Below are positions 55,928 through 64,000 of a DNA stretch of 64,000 nt, piece by piece (within the stretch, counting starts at the first letter, position 1; every line of letters starts with the position of its first letter). The stretch spans positions 1 through 64,000 of the forward strand of contig CALEMF010000027.1 of the NCBI GenBank assembly GCA_937911505.1, in the 5' to 3' direction. Made by a program: the position numbers and the translations under genes. Origin of the DNA: an uncultured Cytophagales bacterium (GTDB lineage: Bacteria; Bacteroidota; Bacteroidia; Cytophagales; Thermonemataceae). The notes under the pieces are model-generated. The model was not told the origin of the DNA and did not search any database. It saw only the letters and a list, made by a program, of their open reading frames with translations.

Positions 55928-56745
55928 TTTTTAGATTCTAAACTATCTTTCTCTTGCTTTAAATTATTTCCTATGATATATACATAGGTGAGACTATTAA
56001 AATCTGTAGCCAGCTTTACCGTAATATCATGGAAGGTAGCGTCTGGTAGTTTCTCTACCTTAGCAACAGTCCCTATGGTAGTGCCCTGTGGGAAAAAAGC
56101 ATTGTATCCAGAAGCTATAATGCTATCTCCTTTTTTGACTGCTACAGGGGTAGGAACATCCTTCATTTTTACAAAACGGGCATCTTTACCATTCCAATCT
56201 ATATACCCTACATAACCATTTGATTTTAACTGTGCCGAGATACGTATATCCCTATGTAATACAGACATCACGCGCGCATAATGGGTAGAGCTCTCTGTCA
56301 CTTTACCTACTACACCCTCTGGCGAGATTACCCCCATACCTGGAAATACTCCTTGTTTTCTACCTTTCTCTACCGTTATATAGTTATTAGCCTTCAAGGT
56401 AGTTTTATTTACTACTTCTGCTAGCATAAACTTATATTTCTTTACAAGAATAGGATCCTTCACACGTCGTACTTCTTCCCTATTTTTCCTTTTTGCTACT
56501 ACTAAAGCCTGATGTAACCGTCGGTTCTCCTCTGCTAGGCGCTTGTTGACTTCTTTCAAGTAAAAATAAGCTTCTAACTTATTAGAAACCTCTAGCGTAG
56601 AAGCTACTAAATAATTGGCACTGTTAAAATAGCGTAACCCTTGGTAGTGATTATGCTGTACAATAAGCCAAAAAGCAATAAACTCCAACAGAAGAAATAG
56701 AAAAGTAGCTCGTAGCCTAAATAAGAAACTGAACAGTGTCCGCAT
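55924..56745 (-). CDS. mreC: rod-shape-determining protein MreC
   Basis: A 273-residue protein with one membrane anchor (about 8-30), a coiled coil (about 60-95, KEVNKRLAEENRRLHQALV) and two beta domains (KGRKQGVFPGMGVISPEGVVGKV then SGYNAFFPQGTTIGTVAKV). MreC links PBP2 to the MreB filaments from the periplasmic side. It is coupled to mreD and separated from mreB by 121 bases. Confidence 0.93.
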   Translation of the reverse strand: MRTLFSFLFRLRATFLFLLLEFIAFWLIVQHNHYQGLRYFNSANYLVASTLEVSNKLEAYFYLKEVNKRLAEENRRLHQALVVAKRKNREEVRRVKDPILVKKYKFMLAEVVNKTTLKANNYITVEKGRKQGVFPGMGVISPEGVVGKVTESSTHYARVMSVLHRDIRISAQLKSNGYVGYIDWNGKDARFVKMKDVPTPVAVKKGDSIIASGYNAFFPQGTTIGTVAKVEKLPDATFHDITVKLATDFNSLTYVYIIGNNLKQEKDSLESKK

Positions 56746-56866
56746 ACTCTATTTTATTAGCACCCTTCGCTTATTTTAGTGATTTGTGTAAAAGTAATGG
56801 TTGAAACTAAAAGTTAATTTCAACCACGCTTTGCAAAATGCCTCAAAATTACTTGATATGCTTTTG

Positions 56867-57895
56867 CTAGTTATTCATTAATACCTTTCGATAAGCATTC
56901 AAATTCTTGAGGGCAATCCCAGTTCCTCTTACTACCGCTCTTAGAGGATCGTCTGCGATATGAATGGGAAGCTTGGTTTTCATTGCTAAGCGTTTATCGA
57001 GTCCTTTCAGCAAAGCACCTCCACCCGTTAGATGAATACCATTATTGTAAATGTCTGAAGAAAGTTCAGGAGGAGACATCTCTAAGGCTTTCAGTACAGC
57101 ATCTTCTATTTTAGAAATAGACTTATCCAAGCAGAACGCAATTTCTGTGTAGCTTACCTTAATTACTTTCGGAATACCTGTCATCAAATCGCGGCCTTTT
57201 ACCTCATAGTCAGGTGGTGGCGTATCTAGCTCTGCTAAAGCGGAGCCAACTTCCATTTTAATTTTCTCAGCGGAGCGCTCACCAATTAATAAATTATGCT
57301 GGCGACGCATATAGTCTAAAATATCTCTCGTAAATACGTCTCCAGCGGTTCGGATTGACTGTTCGCAGACAATTCCCGACAAGGCAATGACGGCTATTTC
57401 TGTGGTTCCCCCTCCAATATCTACTACCATAGAGCCCACAGGTTGGTCGATGTCAATACCAATACCGATGGCTGCTGCAATAGGCTCATAAATCATATAT
57501 ACTTCTTTGGCACCAGCATGTTCGGCGGAGTCTTTTACAGCACGCTTCTCTACCTCTGTAATACCAGAAGGAATACAGATAACCATACGATAAGAAGGCT
57601 GAAAGAGTCTTCGACTTGGGTCTACCATCTTGATCATACCTCTTATCATCAACTCGGCGGCTGTAAAGTCTGCAATTACACCATCTTTAAGCGGACGAAT
57701 GGTCTTAATATTACTGTGTGTTTTTTCGTGCATTTGCATAGCAGTGCGCCCCACAGCCAGCACCTTATTCGTACCGCGATCTATGGCTATAATAGACGGC
57801 TCATCCACTACAATCTTATCCTTGTAGATAATGAGTGTATTGGCCGTTCCTAGATCTATGGCTATATCACCTGTAAAAAAATCGAATAATCCCAT
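56867..57895 (-). CDS. mreB: rod-shape-determining actin homologue MreB
   Basis: A 342-residue bacterial actin. The nucleotide-site motifs are complete: DIAIDLGTANTLIIYKD (phosphate 1), VVDIGGGTTEIAVI (phosphate 2) and LTGGGALLKGL (adenosine). It builds membrane filaments that orient wall synthesis. The length and the N-terminal MGLFDFF amphipathic stretch fit. A good promoter lies upstream, so it can be expressed apart from purH. Confidence 0.97.
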   Translation of the reverse strand: MGLFDFFTGDIAIDLGTANTLIIYKDKIVVDEPSIIAIDRGTNKVLAVGRTAMQMHEKTHSNIKTIRPLKDGVIADFTAAELMIRGMIKMVDPSRRLFQPSYRMVICIPSGITEVEKRAVKDSAEHAGAKEVYMIYEPIAAAIGIGIDIDQPVGSMVVDIGGGTTEIAVIALSGIVCEQSIRTAGDVFTRDILDYMRRQHNLLIGERSAEKIKMEVGSALAELDTPPPDYEVKGRDLMTGIPKVIKVSYTEIAFCLDKSISKIEDAVLKALEMSPPELSSDIYNNGIHLTGGGALLKGLDKRLAMKTKLPIHIADDPLRAVVRGTGIALKNLNAYRKVLMNN

Positions 57896-57981
57896 TAATA
57901 TTTGTCAGCTATTGTTTTAATTGTATCGGTATTCATTGCTCGCATACGAACAGGCATCTTGAAAAGATTCACCCTAATCAT

Positions 57982-58012
57982 CAAATTTAAAGATTGTTTG
58001 TAGGTTTTCAAA
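57982..58012 (-). promoter_or_regulatory. Bacteroidota-type promoter of the mre operon
   Basis: On the minus strand TTTG (58012-58009) and TAAATTTG (57989-57982) match both consensus elements exactly with a 19-base spacer. The start of transcription would be near 57975, giving a leader of about 80 bases before mreB. Confidence 0.7.
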
Positions 58013-58080
58013 TCTTGTTTCTATAAATTTTTAGTAGCTGTTGGCACTTTTTTGTCCATTTACAGTGAGACATAAGGTAC

Positions 58081-59613
58081 TTAATGCCTAAAATGGCGAA
58101 CCCCTGTAAAGACCATAGCCATCTGGTGTTGATTACAGAAGTCGATAGAGTCTTGATCTCTAATAGACCCACCAGGTTGTATCACCGCTGTAATTCCTTC
58201 AGTTTGGGCGATCTCTACACAGTCGGGAAAAGGAAAGAAGGCATCAGAAGCCATCACAGCCCCTTGCAGATCAAAGCCAAAGTTTTTAGCTTTTACAATA
58301 GCCTGCTTAAGGGCATCTACGCGAGAGGTTTGCCCTACACCACTAGCGAGTAGCTGATTTTCTTTGGCGAGTACAATCGTATTTGACTTGGCATGTTTGG
58401 CTATTTTAGCAGCAAAGACTAGTGCACTTTGTTCTGTGGTAGTAGGTTGCTTTTCGGTAACGAAGGTGAAGTCTGCTTGCTGTGCTACTTGTGTATCTTT
58501 TTCTTGCCATACTACCCCATTAAGTAGCGTCTTGTACTGCGCTTTGGGGAGTTTTTGGGGATGTTGCTTTAAGAGAATTCTATTTTTCTTTGCCTTCAAG
58601 ATCGTGAAGGCATCTTCTTCAAAACTAGGTGCTATGAGTACTTCAAAAAATAGCTGGTGTAGCTCTTCCGCTACTGCTTTATCAATAGGCTGGTTAGTGA
58701 TAATAATACCACCAAAAGCAGAAACAGGGTCTGCTTTTAAGGCATTCAAGTAAGCTTCTTTGGGCGTAGCAGCAATGGCAACCCCACAGGCATTGGTATG
58801 CTTAATAATAATAAATACACTCTCTGTTGATTGCAGGTCTTCTAACATACCAACAGCGGCGTCCACATCTACTAAATTATTATAGCTAAGCGCCTTTCCA
58901 TTCAATTGCTCAAACATCTCAGTTAGATGCCCGTAGAAAACACCTTTCTGATGAGGGTTCTCTCCATAACGCAGGGTTTGGGCTTGTGGAATACTCACTT
59001 TAAAGGCATCAGAAGCCTGTGTTTGTTTATTAAAGTAATCGAAGATGGTTGCATCATAGTGAGAAGAGGTAGCAAAAGCCAATGTAGCAAGCTGTTTTCT
59101 CTCTGCTAAGGTAGTACTTCCTTCATTTTTTTGTAATATTTCTGTGAGCAGCTCGTACTGATGTCGAGAAGCTACCACAGCTACTTCTTGAAAGTTTTTG
59201 GCAGCCGCTCGGATAAGGGAGATACCTCCAATATCAATTTTTTCTATCATTTCTTCCTCAGAAGCTTCTGCTTTGAGTGCCTCTTCAAAAGGATATAAAT
59301 CTACAATTACCAAATCCATGGGTGGGATTTCATACTGTGTAAGTTGTGCCTCGTCTTCACTTTTCTCTCTTCTTGCTAGTATACCACCAAACACTTTAGG
59401 ATGTAACGTCTTTACACGCCCTCCTAGAATAGAAGGATAGCCCGTTAAATCTTCTACAGCTACTACGGGAATATTGAGTGATTCTATAAATTTTTGCGTG
59501 CCACCTGTAGAGTATATGGTTACCTGCTGTTGCTGTAAAATACGTACAATTTGCTCTAATTTATCTTTGTAAAAAACAGAAATAAGGGCAGTTTTAATCT
59601 TTTTGGCTTGCAT
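58081..59613 (-). CDS. purH: AICAR transformylase/IMP cyclohydrolase
   Basis: A 510-residue bifunctional enzyme for the last two steps of IMP synthesis. The N-terminal cyclohydrolase domain (STGGTQKFIESLNIPV, GGRVKTLHPKVFGGILARR, DLYPFE) is followed by the transformylase part (LRYGENPHQKG, IKHTNACGVA, SDAFFPFPDCVE, QPGGSIRDQDSI), all complete. It leads the same-strand run into mreB, a linkage typical of Bacteroidota, though a separate promoter serves mreB. Confidence 0.97.
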   Translation of the reverse strand: MQAKKIKTALISVFYKDKLEQIVRILQQQQVTIYSTGGTQKFIESLNIPVVAVEDLTGYPSILGGRVKTLHPKVFGGILARREKSEDEAQLTQYEIPPMDLVIVDLYPFEEALKAEASEEEMIEKIDIGGISLIRAAAKNFQEVAVVASRHQYELLTEILQKNEGSTTLAERKQLATLAFATSSHYDATIFDYFNKQTQASDAFKVSIPQAQTLRYGENPHQKGVFYGHLTEMFEQLNGKALSYNNLVDVDAAVGMLEDLQSTESVFIIIKHTNACGVAIAATPKEAYLNALKADPVSAFGGIIITNQPIDKAVAEELHQLFFEVLIAPSFEEDAFTILKAKKNRILLKQHPQKLPKAQYKTLLNGVVWQEKDTQVAQQADFTFVTEKQPTTTEQSALVFAAKIAKHAKSNTIVLAKENQLLASGVGQTSRVDALKQAIVKAKNFGFDLQGAVMASDAFFPFPDCVEIAQTEGITAVIQPGGSIRDQDSIDFCNQHQMAMVFTGVRHFRH

Positions 59614-59812
59614 GGTTACAATGTCAATATTTTAGATAGGAATGGTCTATAGGTCATTAGAAGTCGTAAAGCTACGTATATTCTTGTATTATACACAAAA
59701 AACTTTGTGCAGCTTTGTGAATTCCGTAGCATTGGTGTATATTGAAAATCGTCATTTTTGAGCAACAGAAGCTCGAAAATACTACTGTCTTCAAACTTTA
59801 TATGATATAACC

Positions 59813-60727
59813 ATGCAAATTACTTCGGATGTGCTTATGATACGCCCCGCCCACTTTGCACCAAACCCTCAAACGGCCCATACCAATCTGTTTCAACAGA
59901 TGGAAGCACCTGAGGACGTACAAGTAAAAGCACTCGCGGAGTTTGATCGCCTAGTAGCGCTACTTAAAGAGGAAGGGATGCACGTGTACGTTTACAAAGA
60001 TACAGAAGAACCTGCAAAACCTGATGCCATTTTCCCTAACAACTGGGTTACCTTTCATCAAGAAGGAACGGTTGTACTTTACCCGATAGCAGCAGAAAAT
60101 CGTCGCGCTGAACGCAGAACAGATATTATCGAAAGTTTGAAGAATACGTTTATCGTGAGAAACATCCTTGACTTAAGTCACCACGAAAATAGAGGTAAGT
60201 TTTTGGAAGGTACAGGAAGCGTACTATTTGATAGAGATAAAAAGCTAGCGTATGCCTGTTTATCTTCACGTACACACATGCAGGTGCTCGATAACCTTTG
60301 TCATCTTATGCAGTATCGTAATGTAGCTTTTAATGCAGTTGATGAAAGTAAGAAGGATATTTTTCATACAAATGTTATGATGAGTATGGGCGATAAGTTT
60401 GTAATTATTTGCTTGGAAGCCATTGACATGGACTTCGATAAAGAGCAGCTTCTTAATAACTTTAAGCAGGCCAATAAAGAAGTAATTAAAATATCTTATG
60501 AGCAAATGAAGCACTTCGCTGGCAATGCTATAGAGCTATACAGTGATACAGGCGATCGGCTCCTATTGATGTCTACAAGGGCTTACGAAAGCTACTCTGA
60601 ATCCCAATTAAAACAACTAGAGCGCTATACACGCATTATCCACACGCCACTTGACACCATTGAGACTTACGGAGGGGGTAGTGCTAGTTGTATGATTGCC
60701 GAAATACACCTTCCAAGACACAGATAA
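59813..60727 (+). CDS. ctlX: CtlX-type amidinotransferase-fold hydrolase
   Basis: A 304-residue enzyme of the guanidino-group/arginine deiminase fold. MIRPAHFAPNPQTAHTNLFQ opens it as in CtlX citrulline-utilisation hydrolases. The acidic FPNNWVTFH (Asp/Asn site), GKFLEGTGSVLFDR with Glu, the FHTNVMMSMG His and the Cys in GGGSASCMIAE form the usual catalytic set. It probably cleaves citrulline or arginine derivatives. It is eight bases upstream of crcB. Confidence 0.85.
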   Translation: MQITSDVLMIRPAHFAPNPQTAHTNLFQQMEAPEDVQVKALAEFDRLVALLKEEGMHVYVYKDTEEPAKPDAIFPNNWVTFHQEGTVVLYPIAAENRRAERRTDIIESLKNTFIVRNILDLSHHENRGKFLEGTGSVLFDRDKKLAYACLSSRTHMQVLDNLCHLMQYRNVAFNAVDESKKDIFHTNVMMSMGDKFVIICLEAIDMDFDKEQLLNNFKQANKEVIKISYEQMKHFAGNAIELYSDTGDRLLLMSTRAYESYSESQLKQLERYTRIIHTPLDTIETYGGGSASCMIAEIHLPRHR

Positions 60728-60735
60728 AAGTACCC

Positions 60736-61098
60736 ATGCATCTTTTATTCATTTTTTTAGGAGGAGGATTGGGAGCAGTTGCTCGTTGGAGTATTGGGTG
60801 GTTGTCAAAAATGATTTTAGGTGTCGCCTTTCCTTATGGTACACTTGTCGCCAACGTCTTAGGCGCATTTTTGATCGGGATGGCTTATGGATGGCTTACC
60901 AAACAAGATAGTGCTACTTGGTTTGCACCTTTGCTTATTACTGGCTTCTTAGGAGGATTTACTACATTTTCATCATTTAGCTATGAGACCCTTTTTCTTT
61001 TCCAAAAAGCCTACTACCTGAAAGCCTTACTCAATATTTTCTTTAATGTAACACTTTGTCTTTTAGCGGTTTTAGTAGGTACAAAACTCACTACCTAA
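60736..61098 (+). CDS. crcB: fluoride ion channel CrcB/Fluc
   Basis: A 120-residue four-helix protein that dimerises to a fluoride channel. GGGLGAVARW, GTLVANVLGAFLIG with the pore Asn, and TTFSSFSYE with the Phe ladder are intact. ATG 60736 is the proper start; an upstream frame to 60688 overlaps ctlX and has no signal. There is no room for a fluoride riboswitch in the eight-base gap, so its control must come from upstream of ctlX or from within it. Confidence 0.92.
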   Translation: MHLLFIFLGGGLGAVARWSIGWLSKMILGVAFPYGTLVANVLGAFLIGMAYGWLTKQDSATWFAPLLITGFLGGFTTFSSFSYETLFLFQKAYYLKALLNIFFNVTLCLLAVLVGTKLTT

Positions 61099-61120
61099 TA
61101 CCATTATTTACAAGCATCAA

Positions 61121-61279
61121 TCATTTCCTCATCGTCCACAAAGCCCAAGCAATTAACATAAACCCGACACCCGTTAAAGGAGGGGGTAGTATACGCATCT
61201 TTATCCCTATGGCTATCATAGCAACACCAATGATCACTAGTAATAGTGCTACTATCCCAATTACTTGTGTTTTTCGCAT
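61121..61279 (-). CDS. 52-residue two-helix membrane protein
   Basis: A minus-strand frame (ATG 61279 to TGA 61121) coding two hydrophobic helices (VIGIVALLLVIIGVAMIAIG and GVGFMLIAWALW) joined by a MRILPPP turn, with basic ends MRKT and MRK. The shape is that of a genuine small membrane protein, and the opposite strand has no comparable gene. The family is unknown. It converges on crcB with 22 bases between stops and is divergent from the GT4 gene. Confidence 0.6.
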   Translation of the reverse strand: MRKTQVIGIVALLLVIIGVAMIAIGIKMRILPPPLTGVGFMLIAWALWTMRK

Positions 61280-61379
61280 CGTTTTATTTTTTTGAGTACT
61301 ATATTTCTGAAATTACCTATTTTCGTATAAAACAGAAAGTATTATCTAATAACAGGGAAGCACACACCTACACAAACCA

Positions 61380-62489
61380 ATGAGAAATGTAACGTACATC
61401 GTTTCTAATATCAATAAAGCATTGGCTTTCGAGTGGATTGTAGATAATGTTGACACCTCCCGTTTTCGCCTTTCGTTTATCCTATTCAATACTGCTGATT
61501 CGTCATTAGAGCACTTTCTAAAGGAGAGAAAGATTCCCACAAAGCGTATTGCCTATCGAGGGAAAAAAGACCTATTAAAAGCTGTTTGGCGTACACTTAC
61601 CTTCTTACGAGCCTTTAAGCCAGACGTGATTCATACACACCTTTTTGAGGCTTCTTTAGTAGGCCTATTTGTCGGAAAGCTGTTAGGTATCAAAAAGCGC
61701 CTCTACACAAGACATCATGCTACTTTTCATCAAGTTTACTTTCCTAGAGCTGTTTATTATGATAAAATGATTAGCCGATTGGCTACCGATGTAGTCGCCA
61801 TTAGTCAAAATGTGCAAAAAGTACTTACACAACAAGAAAAGGTTCCTAACAAGAAGGTACACTTAGTGCACCACGGTTTTGATTTGGCTGCATTTGAAAA
61901 CATTCCTGAAGCACGAATTGACCTCGTTAGAAAACATCATCAATTATATGATGCTTTTCCAGTGATAGGCGTCATTGCTCGCCAAACACAACTTAAAGGC
62001 ATACAATATATTATTCCTGCTTTTAAGCGATTATTAGAAGATTACCCAAAGGCACACCTGGTATTGGCTAATGCACAAGGTACTTACAAGGCAACGATCG
62101 ACCAACATTTAGCTACGTTACCCGAAGGACACTTTACAGAAATTATTTTCGAAAATGATTTAGCAAGCCTCTATCAGTTATTTGATGTCTATGTACACGT
62201 TCCTATTGATCCCCAGCTCGAAGCTTTCGGGCAAACATATGTAGAAGCCTTGGCTGCGGGCATTCCTTCTGTTTTCACTTTATCGGGGGTAGCCACAGAG
62301 TTCATACAGCACGAATACAATGCGCTAGTAGTGGACTATAAAAATGAAGCGCAAATTTACGAGGCTATTCAGCGGCTTTTATCTGATAAGGTTTTTGCAC
62401 AACAGCTCATAAAAAATGGAAAAGAAAGTGTCAAAGCCTTATTTTCCTTAAAGATGATGATACAAAAACTGGAAAATCTTTATGCCTGA
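61380..62489 (+). CDS. glycosyltransferase family 4 protein
   Basis: A 369-residue GT-B transferase. The N-terminal acceptor half has DVIHTHLFEASLVGLFVGKLLG; the C-terminal donor half has GVIARQTQLKG and EAFGQTYVEALAAGIP with the retaining E-x7-E pair. It probably adds a sugar to a lipid-linked glycan at the cytosolic face. The stop overlaps the start of the GT2 gene by eight bases. Confidence 0.9.
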   Translation: MRNVTYIVSNINKALAFEWIVDNVDTSRFRLSFILFNTADSSLEHFLKERKIPTKRIAYRGKKDLLKAVWRTLTFLRAFKPDVIHTHLFEASLVGLFVGKLLGIKKRLYTRHHATFHQVYFPRAVYYDKMISRLATDVVAISQNVQKVLTQQEKVPNKKVHLVHHGFDLAAFENIPEARIDLVRKHHQLYDAFPVIGVIARQTQLKGIQYIIPAFKRLLEDYPKAHLVLANAQGTYKATIDQHLATLPEGHFTEIIFENDLASLYQLFDVYVHVPIDPQLEAFGQTYVEALAAGIPSVFTLSGVATEFIQHEYNALVVDYKNEAQIYEAIQRLLSDKVFAQQLIKNGKESVKALFSLKMMIQKLENLYA

Positions 62490-63369
62490 AACTCCTTTCT
62501 TTTCGGTAGTGATTCCTACTTATAATAGAGCCCACCACATCGCACACACCATAAGCACTGTCCTTAAACAATCTTATAAAAGCTTCGAAGTGATTATCGT
62601 AGATGACGGCAGTACAGATCATACGGAAGAAGTAGTTGCTTCCATACAAACTGCTCAAGTGCGTTACTATCAACAAGAGAATGGAGAACGAGCCAAAGCT
62701 AGAAATTATGGGGTGCAACAAGCCAAAGGCCAGTACATTACTTTTTTAGATTCTGATGACGAAATGTACCCTGATTGCCTCCAAGAAGCGCTTCGTATCA
62801 TTGAAGCAAACGAGCAAGCAGTATTTGTTCACGTTGGGTATGAGATGAAGAACGTAGAAGGGAAAGTGTTATATAAAAATAATCGCCGAAAGGGCGACCT
62901 CAATAAGCAGCTTGTTAAAGGCAACCTCCTGAGTTGTATTGGTGTATTTGTACGTCAAGATATTATTCGGCAACATCGCTTTAATGAAGACAGAGGACTA
63001 TCTGGTACGGAAGACTGGGAGCTTTGGCTACGACTTGCCAGTCGCTATCCTCTCTATTATTCCAACCACGTAGTAGCCGCGATTATCAATCACGAAGAAA
63101 GAAGCGTTTTAAATGTTGAAGAGAAAACGCTTCGCTTAAGAATTGACTTAGCTATGCAGTATGCTTTTGAGGATACACAGGTACAAGCCTATTATGGAAA
63201 GTACTACCACCTTATGTATGCACATTTGTTTCTTTACATCAGTCTACACTTAATTTTAAGTAAGCAAAAAAAGGTGGGCATCATTTATTGGTGGCGTTCG
63301 CTTAGACGAGCCCCTCATTTGCTCTTTACGAGAAAGACATTGGCTATTTTTAAACACTTATTGCGTTAG
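62482..63369 (+). CDS. glycosyltransferase family 2 protein
   Basis: A 295-residue GT-A transferase. VVIPTYNRAHHI at the N-terminus, VIIVDDGSTDHTEE, the metal-binding FLDSDDEMYP and the late GTEDWELWLRLA (ED base motif) are all clear. The C-terminal 60 residues include one amphipathic helix. It overlaps the GT4 gene and is two bases before asnB. A polysaccharide or O-chain role fits the trio. Confidence 0.92.
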   Translation: MPETPFFSVVIPTYNRAHHIAHTISTVLKQSYKSFEVIIVDDGSTDHTEEVVASIQTAQVRYYQQENGERAKARNYGVQQAKGQYITFLDSDDEMYPDCLQEALRIIEANEQAVFVHVGYEMKNVEGKVLYKNNRRKGDLNKQLVKGNLLSCIGVFVRQDIIRQHRFNEDRGLSGTEDWELWLRLASRYPLYYSNHVVAAIINHEERSVLNVEEKTLRLRIDLAMQYAFEDTQVQAYYGKYYHLMYAHLFLYISLHLILSKQKKVGIIYWWRSLRRAPHLLFTRKTLAIFKHLLR

Positions 63370-63371
63370 TT

Positions 63372-64000
63372 ATGTGTGGCATCGCAGGTTTTTACTCCTC
63401 AAAAGGAAGGTTCTCTGAAGTAGACCTCAAAGCTATGACGAATAGCTTGGCACATCGTGGGCCAGATGCAGAAGGGTATTTTTTCGATGGGATATGCGGT
63501 TTAGGACATCGTCGCCTGAGCATTCTAGATTTATCATCAGAAGCAAATCAGCCTATGTATACAGAGAGTAGGCGATACGTAATGGTATTCAATGGCGAAG
63601 TATATAATTACCAGTCACTCAAAGAGAAACTTCCTACAGAAAAGCGAAATGCTTTAAAAACTACTGGTGATACAGAAGTATTACTTGCGCTCTTTGAGCA
63701 CTACGGAGAAGAAGCCGTCCACTGGCTCAATGGTATGTTTGCCATAGCTATTTATGACAAGCAACAACAGACTCTATGGCTTTGTAGAGATCGCATAGGT
63801 ATTAAGCCCTTGTACTATTATTGGAATGGACAGCACTTTGCCTTCGCTTCTGAGCTAAAGGCTTTGTGTCATTTACCCATCCCTAAAGCAATACATACAC
63901 CTGCTATTGTAGATTTTTTACATCTAGGGTATATTCCTGCACCCAAATCTATTTATCAAAATATCTACAAGTTACCTGCTGGGCATTTTATGCGGGTATC
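63372..64000 (+). CDS. asnB: asparagine synthase (glutamine-hydrolysing), cut by window end
   Basis: The first 209 codons of an AsnB-type enzyme. The glutaminase nucleophile Cys2 (MCGIAGF) is followed by LAHRGPDAEG, GHRRLSILDLS, VFNGEVYNY and GDTEVLLALFEHYGEEA, all normal for the N-terminal nucleophile domain; the synthetase domain lies past the edge. In polysaccharide clusters such enzymes often amidate a sugar acid rather than make free Asn. The window end cuts it; nothing suggests it is broken. Confidence 0.92.
   Translation, partial: MCGIAGFYSSKGRFSEVDLKAMTNSLAHRGPDAEGYFFDGICGLGHRRLSILDLSSEANQPMYTESRRYVMVFNGEVYNYQSLKEKLPTEKRNALKTTGDTEVLLALFEHYGEEAVHWLNGMFAIAIYDKQQQTLWLCRDRIGIKPLYYYWNGQHFAFASELKALCHLPIPKAIHTPAIVDFLHLGYIPAPKSIYQNIYKLPAGHFMRV

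Noticed and set aside
57443-57853. 136-codon frame opposite mreB
   Set aside because: mreB is unmistakable; the antisense frame has a random-looking composition.
58364-58753. 129-codon frame opposite purH
   Set aside because: It is a Cys- and Ser-rich shadow of a conserved enzyme gene.
59694-59709. CACAAA/TTTGTG inverted repeat before the CtlX-type gene
   Set aside because: A six-base AT-rich stem of this kind is expected by chance and has no T-run or promoter context.
60688-60735. Longer crcB frame starting within ctlX
   Set aside because: The added residues are not those of a CrcB N-terminus; ATG 60736 gives the family start.
61056-61295. 79-codon plus-strand frame between crcB and the GT4 gene
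   Set aside because: It starts inside crcB in another frame; the minus strand carries the more convincing small membrane gene.
1-64000. Search for CRISPR arrays, IS elements, prophage, tRNA and rRNA
   Set aside because: No regularly spaced repeats, transposase or integrase motifs, cloverleaf or rRNA segments were seen by eye.

Overview
The window reads as a chromosomal segment of a member of the Bacteroidota, most likely the Cytophagales. The evidence is the purH-mreB-mreC-mreD-mrdA-rodA order, a short-LID adenylate kinase, families largely typical of this phylum (DUF6702, DUF4153, a CtlX-type hydrolase, a four-helix DUF2383 protein), and promoters of the Bacteroidota type (TTG, about 19-20 bases, TAnnTTTG) rather than the E. 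coli type. Base composition is AT-rich and even throughout. I found no rRNA, tRNA, CRISPR array, insertion sequence or prophage.

Layout. 1-5.7 kb: an MFS transporter, a small outer-membrane barrel, a rhodanese lipoprotein with an ArsR regulator, a membrane-anchored metallophosphoesterase, and a divergent macrodomain/Nudix pair that may both act on ADP-ribose derivatives. 5.8-13.9 kb: BrkB-like and DUF4153 membrane proteins, an unannotated 43-residue membrane protein coupled to dxr, rseP, then DUF5996, DUF6702 and esterase-like genes. 14.0-20.4 kb: a TetR regulator and a tripartite RND efflux operon whose permease is broken by one in-frame TAG; identical palindromes beside tetR and in front of the adaptor gene look like the operators. 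20.5-31.8 kb: a BAAT-like hydrolase, a lone MlaE permease, an SDR, MgtE, a 2-hydroxyacid dehydrogenase, a lone NuoC, an ABC exporter, an amino-acid dehydrogenase, NhaC and GcvT.

31.9-45.7 kb: an SDR-DUF2867 protein, a methyltransferase, a large unknown membrane protein, a tandem universal stress protein, a NatA/NatB-type ABC system, an inositol monophosphatase, a stress-type trio (SAP/Rho-N-like, DUF2383, PfpI), a CAP-domain lipoprotein, a parallel beta-helix lipoprotein, a probably frameshifted small membrane gene and an unknown membrane protein. 45.8-52.2 kb: adk-obgE, threonine synthase, and a Crp/Fnr regulator divergent from a translationally coupled pair (cNMP-CBS-DUF294 nucleotidyltransferase plus DEDDh exonuclease). 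52.2-59.6 kb: the cell-elongation cluster with purH. 59.8-64 kb: a CtlX-type hydrolase with a CrcB fluoride channel, an unannotated 52-residue membrane protein, and the left edge of a polysaccharide-type cluster (GT4, GT2, asparagine synthase cut by the window end).

Most genes are ordinary housekeeping or conserved families. The points most worth checking are the interrupted RND permease with its twin operators, the nucleotidyltransferase/exonuclease pair beside the Crp-like regulator, the hairpin between the ArsR and rhodanese genes, and the small membrane genes that length cut-offs would miss. I did not find a clear-cut new defence or mobile system.
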